Shown one piece after another: positions 8,982 to 16,605 of a stretch of DNA of 64,000 nt (the stretch's first letter is position 1; the number at the start of each line of letters is the position of its first letter). This stretch comes from JAJPKK01 sp963800215 (GTDB lineage: Bacteria > Pseudomonadota > Alphaproteobacteria > Rhizobiales > Xanthobacteraceae), in the NCBI GenBank assembly GCA_963800215.1, contig CAWCZY010000007.1, positions 1 through 64,000 of the forward strand. Direction: 5' to 3'. Made by a program: the position numbers and the translations under genes. The notes beneath the pieces were generated by a model that saw only the letters and a program-made list of their open reading frames with translations, was not told the origin of the DNA and made no database searches.

Positions 8982-9347
8982 ATGAAATCCTATATGGTGG
9001 GGCACGTCGGCGAACTCGGGGATGGCGAACGCAAAGTGATTTCGTGCGACGGCACGGAAATCGGTGTCTTCATGGTCGATGGCGAACTGGTCGCTTGGTA
9101 TAACCAGTGCGCGCATCGGGGCGGGCCGGTATGCCAGGGCCGCATCTACCGCCACGTCGTCGAGCCTCTCGATGAGGACGGCAAGACCCGCATGCTCCAG
9201 CACGATCCCGTGCGCAAGAACATCGTCTGCCCGTGGCATGGCTGGGAGTTCGACCTGCGTACCGGCCGCCACCCCGCCGGCGAGAGATTCGCGTTGCGCA
9301 AGGCCAAGCTGGAGGTCGCCGACGGGCACGTCTATGTCGTTGTTTGA
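8982..9347 (+). CDS. Rieske [2Fe-2S] ferredoxin-type protein
   Basis: A 121-residue protein with a complete Rieske cluster site: CAHRGGPVCQG and, about 45 residues later, CPWHGWEFDLRTG, giving the two Cys/His pairs. It begins at the ATG 8982, preceded by GGTGAGGG. An upstream in-frame ATG at 8925 is less likely. Stand-alone Rieske proteins of this type pass electrons to oxygenases. It overlaps the next small gene by 14 bases and is followed by an amidohydrolase, suggesting a three-gene catabolic unit. No oxygenase large subunit is nearby. Confidence 0.88.
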   Translation: MKSYMVGHVGELGDGERKVISCDGTEIGVFMVDGELVAWYNQCAHRGGPVCQGRIYRHVVEPLDEDGKTRMLQHDPVRKNIVCPWHGWEFDLRTGRHPAGERFALRKAKLEVADGHVYVVV

Positions 9348-9684
9348 ACCCGCTGTGCCAAACGATCCCCTCGCCAACGATCCCTACGCCTGGATCGACC
9401 GCTTTGCCGCGGACCTGCATGTGGCGGCGCGCGATCTCGTGCGCACCAACGAGGCCGGCCGGGTTTCCGACGAGGCGGTCGCCCAGATCCTGACCGCGGC
9501 GATCCGCCTTTATGTGGCGAAATCCGATGGCGAAGAGCGTACCTTCCGACCGATCGTACGCGAGGAGACCGAGCCCCTGACCGCGACCGAACTGCTGTCG
9601 GCGGTGTCCGAGTTGCTGCGGGCATTGCGGCTCGGCCCGATGGAACTGGCCCTGTGGTATCGACGCCGGCCCGACGAGCCCTGA
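9334..9684 (+). CDS. Small protein coupled to the Rieske gene, unknown function
   Basis: A 116-residue acidic protein starting at the ATG 9334 inside the end of the Rieske gene (14-base overlap), beginning MSLFEPAVPNDPLANDPYAW. No signal peptide or membrane helix is visible. The sequence is predicted helical, with LLSAVSELLRALRLGPMELAL near the end. I do not recognise the family. The overlap with the Rieske gene and the 9-base gap to the amidohydrolase indicate one operon, so it may be an accessory subunit of the same pathway. Confidence 0.75.
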   Translation: MSLFEPAVPNDPLANDPYAWIDRFAADLHVAARDLVRTNEAGRVSDEAVAQILTAAIRLYVAKSDGEERTFRPIVREETEPLTATELLSAVSELLRALRLGPMELALWYRRRPDEP

Positions 9685-9693
9685 GGTGAACCG

Positions 9694-10926
9694 ATGAATG
9701 CGCCCACCACGTCCGTTCCCCAGCTGATCACCCCGCAGCAGGTCGACGTCTTCACCGACACGCGCGACCTTCTCGCCCATGCCAGACAGGATTCGATCAA
9801 GCGCAAATACCGCGACTGGTTCATCTGCGACATCGACGCCCATCACGTCGAGACGGTGTCGTGGAAGGAGATCATCGGGTACATCGAAGACCCCGTCGTG
9901 CGCGAGCAGGCGATCCATTTCCAGGCCGAGCGCATCAACGCCCCGCCCTACGGCCTCAACGGCGATCTCGGCCTGCGCTATCAGAGCGTCGGCGGCCGGA
10001 TTCCGCACCAGGACGGGCAGCGGGAGACGGTTGCGGAAAGCGACGTCCATCGCGACGTCGTGCTGACCCGCCGCGCGATGGAGGCGCTCGCCATCGACTA
10101 CATGGTGGTGTTTCCGACCCCGATGCTTTTTCTCGGCATGCATCCCCAGCCGGAAATGGAGGTGTGGCTCGGCCGCGCCTATAACCGCTGGCTGGCGGAC
10201 AAGATCCTGGCCGCGGACGACCGCATCAAATCGCTTATCTACCTGCCGTTCAACACTCCCGAGGAGGCCGAGCGCACGGTCGAGGAGTTCGACGGCGTGC
10301 CCGGCGTGATCGGCTATTGCATCACCAGCACCCGCTACAAGCCGGTGCACCACAATCACTACATGCGGCTCTATGCGATGATCGAGGAGCGCGGCAAGCC
10401 GCTGGCTTTCCACGCCGGATACCATTGGCAGGACCCTTCCCTCGCCACCATCAACCGCTTCCTCGGCATGCACGCGCTGGGTTTCGTGTGGTCGAACATG
10501 ATCCACGCCACCAACTGGATCCTCAACGGCCTTCCCGAGCGGTTTCCCAAGCTCAAGCCGATCTGGGTGGAGAGCGGGCTCGCCTGGGTGCCGTTCCTGA
10601 TGCAGCGGCTCGACGACCAATACATGATGCGCCCGTCCGAGGCGCCGCAGCTGCGAAAGCTGCCGAGCGAATATATGCGCGAGAATTTCTGGTACACGAC
10701 GCAGCCGATGGAGACCACCAACCGCAAGGCGCTCGAGGTCACCCTCGACATGATCAATGCGCACTCGCAACTGCTGTTCGCGTCGGACTGGCCGCATTTC
10801 GATTTCGACCTGCCCGGCGAGATCATCGACCTGCCATTCCTCTCGGAGCAGACCAAGCGCAACATCCTCGGCCTCAATGCCGCGCGCATCTTCAATCTGG
10901 AGCCGAAGATCAGGAAGACGCTTTAG
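9694..10926 (+). CDS. Amidohydrolase family 2 (ACMSD-like) metal-dependent hydrolase
   Basis: A 410-residue TIM-barrel amidohydrolase_2 protein. The N-terminal metal site appears as ICDIDAHHVET, conserved histidines occur in LAFHAGYHWQD and LGFVWSNMIHATNW, and the C-terminal metal aspartate is in LLFASDWPHFDFDLP. Members hydrolyse or decarboxylate carboxylated aromatic or heterocyclic substrates. The ATG at 9694 follows GAGGTGAACC. It forms the third gene of the Rieske unit, consistent with degradation of an aromatic or heterocyclic compound. The substrate is unknown. Confidence 0.85.
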   Translation: MNAPTTSVPQLITPQQVDVFTDTRDLLAHARQDSIKRKYRDWFICDIDAHHVETVSWKEIIGYIEDPVVREQAIHFQAERINAPPYGLNGDLGLRYQSVGGRIPHQDGQRETVAESDVHRDVVLTRRAMEALAIDYMVVFPTPMLFLGMHPQPEMEVWLGRAYNRWLADKILAADDRIKSLIYLPFNTPEEAERTVEEFDGVPGVIGYCITSTRYKPVHHNHYMRLYAMIEERGKPLAFHAGYHWQDPSLATINRFLGMHALGFVWSNMIHATNWILNGLPERFPKLKPIWVESGLAWVPFLMQRLDDQYMMRPSEAPQLRKLPSEYMRENFWYTTQPMETTNRKALEVTLDMINAHSQLLFASDWPHFDFDLPGEIIDLPFLSEQTKRNILGLNAARIFNLEPKIRKTL

Positions 10927-10956
10927 CGGACGCGCCGCTCACTCGGATCGGTTCTG

Positions 10957-11040
10957 GCCGGGCTTGTCCCGGCCATCTCGATTCATCAGGCACGGCCCTG
11001 CCACGAGCATCGAGATCGCCGGGACGAACCCGGCGATGAC
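10957..11040. repeat. Palindromic intergenic repeat (second family)
   Basis: Inverted arms of about 27-32 bases: GCCGGGCTTGTCCCGGCCAT on the left, ATCGCCGGGACGAACCCGGC on the right, with the inner parts ATCTCGAT / ATCGAGAT also pairing. It lies between the convergent amidohydrolase and hisI genes. The logic resembles the 1711 family but the sequence is different. Confidence 0.7.
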
Positions 11041-11086
11041 GTCCGTGGGTGCGTCGACCTCATCGGAATATCTTCAGCTGGCCGGC

Positions 11087-11539
11087 TCAGTTTCCTTGCG
11101 GCCCATAGACCCGCGCCGGATCGAAGGTGCGTTCGCCGTCGCGAAATTCCAGCGACGCCGCGGTGCCGGGCGCGCCGGGGACGACGGCGCGGTAGAAGCA
11201 GGAGCGCCGGCCGGTGTGGCAGGCGCCGGGGCCGGCCTGTTCGACCTTGATGAGCAGCACGTCCTGGTCGCAGTCGACGCGCATCTCGACGACGCGCTGG
11301 ACGTGGCCGGAGGTTTCGCCTTTCTTCCACAGCGCCTGGCGCGAACGGCTGTAGAACCACGCTTCGCCGCTCTCCAGCGTCCGCGTCAGCGCCTGCGCGT
11401 CCATGTGGGCGACCATCAGGACCTCGCCCAAATCCGCGGCCGTGACGACGCAGGCGATGAGGCCGGCGGCGTCGAATTTCGGCGCGAAGGCGCGGCCCTC
11501 CTCGATCTCCGCGGCGGAGCCGCGCGGCGCGAACGGCAT
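11087..11539 (-). CDS. hisI: Phosphoribosyl-AMP cyclohydrolase
   Basis: A 150-residue HisI that opens the adenine ring of phosphoribosyl-AMP in histidine biosynthesis. Characteristic blocks are MVAHMDAQALTRTLESGEAWFYSRSR, the WKKGETSG loop, VRVDCDQD-like MRVDCDQDVLLIKVEQ, and the zinc/metal cysteines in GACHTGRRSCFYR. Length and motifs match the stand-alone alphaproteobacterial enzyme. It lies downstream of folE on the same strand, with a large inverted repeat between them. Confidence 0.95.
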   Translation of the reverse strand: MPFAPRGSAAEIEEGRAFAPKFDAAGLIACVVTAADLGEVLMVAHMDAQALTRTLESGEAWFYSRSRQALWKKGETSGHVQRVVEMRVDCDQDVLLIKVEQAGPGACHTGRRSCFYRAVVPGAPGTAASLEFRDGERTFDPARVYGPQGN

Positions 11540-11550
11540 GACGGTCTCCA

Positions 11551-11647
11551 GGGATCAGTAATCAGGGATCAGTGATCAGGGATCAGTAATCGACGTGACG
11601 CTGGAATTGCTCTCTGATCACTGATCCCTGATCACTGATCCCTGATC
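11551..11647. repeat. Large inverted repeat built of tandem GATCAGTGATCAGG units
   Basis: The left arm (11551-11591) contains tandem copies of a 15-base unit GATCAGTGATCAGGG with small variants (GTAATC for GTGATC). The right arm (11614-11647) contains the inverted copies ending at the folE stop. The arms can pair over roughly 27-30 bases. It separates folE from hisI and could act as a terminator, mRNA stabiliser or repeat element. There is no T-run. Confidence 0.8.
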
Positions 11648-12290
11648 TTATTGCTTGACCAGCGTGATGAAACGCACCTGCCGGGTCGGATCGTCGCGGA
11701 ACAGGCCGGTGAATTGCGTCGTCACCGTGGAGGAGCCGTGCTTCTCGACGCCGCGCAGCGACATGCAGGTGTGCTCGGCCTCCACCATCACGGCGACGCC
11801 GCGCGGCTTGAGGACCTCGTCTATGGCGGTCACCACCTGGGAGGTGAGATGCTCCTGGGTCTGCAGGCGGCGCGCATAGACGTCGATCAGGCGGGCGAGC
11901 TTCGACAGGCCGACCACGCGCTCGATCGGGCATGTAGGCCACATGGGCGCGGCCGTAGAACGGCATCATGTGGTGCTCGCAATGGGAATGGAACGGAATG
12001 TTGCGCACCAGCACGAGGTCGTCATAGGTGCCCATCTCCGCGAAGGTGCGGTCGAGCACTTCCACCGGGTCCTCGCAATAGCCGCTGTAGAGCTCCTCAT
12101 ATGCGGAGATGACGCGCTTGGGCGTATCGATCAGCCCTTCCCGGTCCGGGTTGTCCCCGACATAGGCGAGCAGGGTCCGCACCGCCTGCTCGGCTTCGCT
12201 GCGCGAGGGGCGCGGCACCACCATTTCGGCTCCGGCGCGGAGGTCGGCGGGCAAGGAAGGGACGGCAGGCTTCTTGATGGCGGTGTCCAT
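11648..12290 (-). pseudogene. folE: GTP cyclohydrolase I, one frameshift as given
   Basis: First enzyme of tetrahydrofolate synthesis, converting GTP to dihydroneopterin triphosphate. It starts at ATG 12290. The N-terminal frame carries EGLIDTPKRVISAYEELYSGY and the zinc-site block IPFHSHCEHHMMPFYGRAHVAYMP. A one-base loss near 11925-11932 shifts to the second frame, RVVGLSKLARLIDVYARRLQTQ, EHTCMSLRGV (third zinc ligand) and the C-terminus RDDPTRQVRFITLVKQ. Every catalytic residue is present and folE is normally essential, so the indel is probably a sequence error. Confidence 0.93.
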
Positions 12291-12553
12291 GACGATCGCT
12301 CCGTTCGACCGGAGCCTCGGCGATGCCGGACCCCGGATGTGTCATCCGGACGCGTCGTCCGCACGCCTTCGCCGAGGGCTCCGGACATACGGGACGCCGC
12401 ATTCCAATAAACGAAAGGCACTCCCTGCAAATCGGGAAAGCCGGCCCCGACGAACAGGTGGGGATTCCACCCCGTCGCCGCACCCCCTATATAATAACCT
12501 GGGGGCCGGACGACAATCGAAGCGCCCTCGGCCATGGAGAAAGCCCGGCAGTC

Positions 12554-13015
12554 ATGCTCAACGACGTCTACAACCGCAGGATTCTCGAGCTGGCGGGCAA
12601 CATCCCCCGGATCGGCCGGTTGCCGCAGCCGGATGCGACCGCGACCGCGCATTCCAAGCTCTGCGGCTCGACGGTCACGATCGATCTCAAGATGGAGGGC
12701 GATACCGTCACCGATTTCGCCCATGACGTGAAGGCCTGCGCACTCGGTCAAGCCTCCTCCTCGATCATGGCGAGGCATATCGTCGGCGCCAATGCCCAGG
12801 AGCTGCGCCAGCTGCGCGAAGACGTGCGGCGCATGCTGAAGGAAAACGGTCCTCCGCCCGCGGCCGGGCGCTGGGCCGACATTGCCCTGCTGGAGCCAGT
12901 GCGCGACTACAAGGCCCGTCATGCCTCGACCATGCTGACCTTCGATGCCGTGGTCTCCGCCATCGACCAGATCGCGGCCAAACGCGAAGCACGCGCCACC
13001 GCACTGCCCACCTGA
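12554..13015 (+). CDS. Iron-sulfur cluster scaffold protein (NifU/IscU N-terminal family)
   Basis: A 153-residue member of the IscU/SufU/NifU-N family (COG0822). Two of the three usual cluster cysteines are clear: SKLCGSTVTIDLKM and DVKACALGQASSSIMAR. At the third position the sequence reads KARHASTMLTF where classical scaffolds have a cysteine. The ATG at 12554 begins MLNDVYNRRILELAGNIPR, typical of the family. A TATAAT at 12490-12495 may be its -10 box, but no matching -35 box is seen. It is divergent from folE. The missing cysteine suggests an Fe-S carrier or sulfur-trafficking variant. Confidence 0.85.
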   Translation: MLNDVYNRRILELAGNIPRIGRLPQPDATATAHSKLCGSTVTIDLKMEGDTVTDFAHDVKACALGQASSSIMARHIVGANAQELRQLREDVRRMLKENGPPPAAGRWADIALLEPVRDYKARHASTMLTFDAVVSAIDQIAAKREARATALPT

Positions 13016-13020
13016 TACGC

Positions 13021-14398
13021 TCAGTCGGGCCGTCCGCGGCGGCTGCAGCTGCGCATGATCGGTGCGCGTCCACTGGCTCTGCTGGCAGCCCGATTGGAGC
13101 CTGAGGAAATTGCCGGCGAAGCCCGCATTGCCGACCCGGATGGTGGTGTGAGGATTGCCGGCGCTTTCGGTCGCCAGCGTCATCGATGCCGGACCCTCGC
13201 CGGCGAACGCGCGGATCGTCTGCGCCGAGACCACCGTGCCGGCCACCAATTCGAGTTCGCCGCGCTGCAGCCGGCGCCCGGAGGAACCGATCTTGAGCTC
13301 CTGAACCTGATCCTCGATGACCACATCGATCTGCGCAAGGCTGCGCGGCAGCTCGCGGCCGGCCGGCCCGTAGCGGACCTCCTTGTAGGTCAGATTGTAG
13401 GTTCCAGGGGTCTCCGCGCAGGTCAAGGCAAGGTCGAAACTGCCGATCCGTTCGCCCTCGACGGTGAGGGGATGCGTGCGCGAAAGCACCGGCCGGCCGG
13501 ACCCGCTTTCGAACATCCAGCCCCGCTCGTTGGGCGCGCTTCGCAGGTCCGGGGTCACCACCGCAGGACCCGCCGCGGTCTTGGCGGCGGACGGCTTTTC
13601 GGAAACCTGCCCGCCGAGATCGAGACGGGTGCGCCGCAGCTCGTCGCGGGTCAGCACGCGCATCGGTTCCCATGGCGGCACCTTGAGCGAAAGCTGCACC
13701 AGCTCGACGTCGCCACCCATTTCCGCGGTGTATTGCACGATGCTGCCGATATCGCGCTGAACCACCACCAGATCCTCGGCACTGTAGTTCGCCGCGACCG
13801 CGTCTTCGCGGCGGTCGCCGAGCCAGATCTGATGCACCAGCACCTGCGCTTCCGGCGGGACCGAACGCTTGACGCCGGCGAGCAGCACGAATGTACACAT
13901 CGACTGGCAGTCGACCCGGGGATTGAGTTCCCCGAACTTGGCGCCCGCCTTGGACCGCCGCTCGACCACACGGCCGACCGTGGTCGAAAGCCCGAGGCGG
14001 CGGATGGCACGGCCGAACTCCAGCGCGCCGAGGACGGAACCGCCATCGGATTCCAGGACCACGGTGGCATCCTGCGTCGGATTGTCGCGCATGAACGCCA
14101 GAAACTGGCTCGGGGTATCGGCCGTTATCATCCCTGAGGCGGCTATGAGCTGACGGCACTTCAAGCCGCATGAATTCGCCGGACCTTCGTTGAGCAACAC
14201 GAAGGTCATCGGGAGGACTTGCGCGCTGTTGGGCGCATCCACCGTTTCGGCGAAACCGGAGAAGGTGCATCCGGCGAGGGCGAGCCCCCCAGCAACGAGC
14301 GCAACATTACGACCCCTACCCGCGCCGCCCCCGCGGAACTTTTGGTACAGGGCATCGCCAGACTCCCTGACCGATAAATGACTACCCAGGAACGCCAC
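13021..14398 (-). CDS. Periplasmic ClpP/crotonase-fold lipoprotein (COG3904-like), 3' end uncertain
   Basis: A protein of about 455 residues with a lipobox (GGLALAGCTFSG) near the N-terminus. The next ~200 residues resemble the COG3904 ClpP-like family: VVLESDGGSVLGALEFGRAIRRLG, the CQSMCTFVLLAGVKR block where the nucleophile serine would lie, and LVHQIWLGD. The C-terminal ~200 residues are beta-rich. The annotated frame stays open leftwards across the opposite strand of the scaffold and folE genes, which I take as an artefact. A one-base indel near 13035 would give the ending MRSCSRRGRPD at 13021. The start is GTG 14398, with no strong ribosome site. Confidence 0.7.
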
Positions 14399-14502
14399 TG
14401 ATTGCTAGTGTAAAGGAAGCACACCGGCGTCATATCCCGCACTCCCGGGAGGATATCGATCCGGAGCTTCGCAACCCGGCGACGCGCCCCGCACGCGATG
14501 CA

Positions 14503-14847
14503 ATGAAAGTGCCAGCGCAAGTTCCACCCCTTCCGAAATCGCCGGCGAGCCTTGCGCAAATCCTCGCCCGCGCGGCGGTGAAGGCCTATCGCCTGACCTT
14601 GTCGCCGCTGATCGGGATGAATTGCCGGCATTTGCCGACCTGCTCGCAATATGCCGACGAGGCCTTCGCGCGCCACGGCTTCTGGGCCGGCGGATGGATG
14701 ACGCTCGCACGCGTGCTGCGCTGCCAGCCGTTCGGAACCTCCGGCCTCGACTTCGTTCCCGACACGCCACCGCCCCAGGCGCGATGGTACCTGCCGTGGC
14801 GCTATGCACGCTGGCGCGGCACCAATACGGTGCCGCCGCGGATGTGA
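14503..14847 (+). CDS. yidD: Membrane protein insertion efficiency factor YidD
   Basis: A 114-residue YidD-family protein that assists YidC-dependent insertion at the inner membrane. The defining cysteine block CRHLPTCSQYADEAFARHG and the downstream GGWMTLARVLRCQPFG are both intact, preceded by an amphipathic helix AVKAYRLTLSPLIG. In many bacteria yidD sits with rpmH-rnpA-yidC. Here it is alone, divergent from the COG3904-like gene. Confidence 0.93.
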   Translation: MKVPAQVPPLPKSPASLAQILARAAVKAYRLTLSPLIGMNCRHLPTCSQYADEAFARHGFWAGGWMTLARVLRCQPFGTSGLDFVPDTPPPQARWYLPWRYARWRGTNTVPPRM

Positions 14848-14876
14848 GGATTGGAACCGCGAATTGAACGGTTTTC

Positions 14877-14906
14877 GCTCCCTCTCCCGCTTGCGGGAGA
14901 GGGAGC
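14877..14906. terminator. Perfect palindromic hairpin between convergent genes
   Basis: A 14-base perfect stem GCTCCCTCTCCCGC / GCGGGAGAGGGAGC with a two-base TT loop, between convergent yidD and the TPR-like gene. The identical core recurs at 56248-56275 and a variant at 6982-7011. There is no T-run on either strand, so this is either a dispersed repeat or a hairpin terminator without a U tract. Confidence 0.6.
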
Positions 14907-14916
14907 AAGTCAATTG

Positions 14917-16026
14917 TTACCGGGCGGATTGCGCGAGCTGCTCGAGCCGCTGCGGCGCATCGCGCGATCCGAGTTCCGCCGCTCTTTGATACCAGCCGCG
15001 CGCCTGGATCGGATCGGCCGCGACCCCGATGGCGCCGAGGCTCTTGAGGACCAGCGGATCGAAGGTTCCGCCGAGTGCAAGCGCAGCCTGCGCATCGCCA
15101 TTCTCGGCCGCACGCCGGAAGGCGAGGCGCGCGGCGGAGACATCGCCGTTGGCGAGATAGGTGCGCCCACGCGCGAGAAAGGTCGCGATGTCCTCGCGGT
15201 CGAGCCCCGGCACCGCCGATGGCGGTGGAGCGGCCGGGTTCTCGGCCCCGGCGGGCGGTGCCCGGCGCGGCGACGCCGTGCCGACCGGGGCGGGCGCCGC
15301 CGAATACGCCGCGACGCCGGTGGTCGGGACTTCACGGGGCTTGTCGGCGAGATCGCGGCCGGCGGCAGGCGCCGACCAAGGTGCCGGCACCGCCACCGGC
15401 GCCAGCAGTTGCGGCCGCTCGTTTGGGGGCGCCTCGTCCCGAGACCGTAGCGTGTCGGCCTTGAGACCCGCCCCTGGAACCGGCGGCGGCTGGAATACCG
15501 CTTGCCTATAACCGCCATTGCTCGAACCTGAAGGATCGACGCCGGTACTGTCGACGGCCGGCGCCGCGTCCGGCTGCTCGCCGCCCGCCGGCTTTTCGTA
15601 ACCGGCGGCCGCGAAGCCGTGCTCGTCGGGCTGGCCGCGCGGCGTCGAGATCCAGACGAATCCATACGCACCGATCGCCGCCATGATGACGAGACCGGCG
15701 AGCCGCCCGACCATGCCGAACACCGACCTGCCCTCATCGCGCATCGGAGGTTCGGGCGGCAGATCGGGCGCCAGCGCCATGCGCTCGCGCAACTGCTTGA
15801 TCGCCACGTCGCCTTCGAAGCTGCCTTTCTGCCTGGTCGGTTTCCACGGCGCCGGTTCGCGCGGCGGCTGCGCCAGCCTGCGCTCGGGCGGGCGGCCATT
15901 CGCCGGCCGCGGCTGGCCGCCGGGCCGATCGCCCTGGGGCTCCGGCTCCGGCGCAGCCATCCGCGCCCATTTCGGCGCATATCTCAATGGACCCGGTGAT
16001 TCGGGCTCGCGGTCCCGCGTACTCAT
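14917..16026 (-). CDS. Single-pass membrane protein with Pro-rich linker and TPR/Sel1-like C-terminus
   Basis: A 369-residue protein. The cytoplasmic N-terminal ~100 residues are Pro/Arg-rich. One transmembrane segment (MVGRLAGLVIMAAIGAYGFVW) follows, then a long Ala/Pro-rich periplasmic linker. The C-terminus is a helical-repeat region (LARGRTYLANGDVSAARLAF, DAQAALALGGTFDP, QARGWYQRAAELGS) of the TPR/Sel1 type. Such proteins are common in Hyphomicrobiales but have no assigned role. The ATG at 16026 starts MSTRDREPESPG. Confidence 0.8.
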   Translation of the reverse strand: MSTRDREPESPGPLRYAPKWARMAAPEPEPQGDRPGGQPRPANGRPPERRLAQPPREPAPWKPTRQKGSFEGDVAIKQLRERMALAPDLPPEPPMRDEGRSVFGMVGRLAGLVIMAAIGAYGFVWISTPRGQPDEHGFAAAGYEKPAGGEQPDAAPAVDSTGVDPSGSSNGGYRQAVFQPPPVPGAGLKADTLRSRDEAPPNERPQLLAPVAVPAPWSAPAAGRDLADKPREVPTTGVAAYSAAPAPVGTASPRRAPPAGAENPAAPPPSAVPGLDREDIATFLARGRTYLANGDVSAARLAFRRAAENGDAQAALALGGTFDPLVLKSLGAIGVAADPIQARGWYQRAAELGSRDAPQRLEQLAQSAR

Positions 16027-16605
16027 CTTGCCCCTCCAACGCTACGCTTTACGCTTACGCTTCACTTCCACTTGCGCTTCACATCCACTCGAAACGCGAA
16101 CCGGCCGCCTTCGCCGCAGCCGCTCACCCCCTGACAATCGAGACATCGGCACCGGCCGGACGCGTTCCCTTCGCGACCGGCCGGTACCGCCGCAACCAAA
16201 ATGGGCCGGGGGGCCATGGAGCATGCCGCGGCGAGCGACGCTGCCGACGCGACGCAAGTACACACACGCGGCCGACGTGGCCCGCCGCAGGCATACAGCC
16301 ATGAGGAACCCCCCGTGCCTTAAGGCGCGGCAGTCCGCACACACATTTGGTTTTGTGATGGTCGCCCCGCCGTTTAGCCTGCGCGCACTTCTTATTGTTC
16401 TTTCCCGGTGCGCTGGGATTAATAATTCCGCAATGGGTCGTGCGAACGTTTGACCGGAATGTGATCTTTTGTCGGATTCGTTTGGCCACTTCCGCCGCAT
16501 TCGCGCGCGTGCGCCGCACGCGTTGCCTGACAGGCTCCGCTGGTATATGTCGTGCGCGCGCTTACCTGCGTCCGTTGGCAGCGAGTGAGCAACCAGGAGC
16601 ACGAT
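16027..16605. other. Gene-free region upstream of thrS
   Basis: The 579 bases lie between divergent genes. A short direct-repeat patch (CTTTACGCTTACGCTTCACTT) occurs at about 16045-16080. The stretch 16360-16480 is A/T-richer and probably holds the thrS promoter. I see no T-box-like leader and no reliable ORF. Confidence 0.4.

Noticed and set aside
12131..13020. Leftward continuation of the ClpP-fold gene across the opposite strand of the Fe-S scaffold and folE genes
   Set aside because: It would overlap two well-supported genes completely. The text has no domain character. A one-base indel near 13035 gives a natural stop at 13021.
16027..16605. T-box or other leader regulating thrS
   Set aside because: No T-box motif or stem I-like structure found. 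T-boxes are not expected in this lineage.
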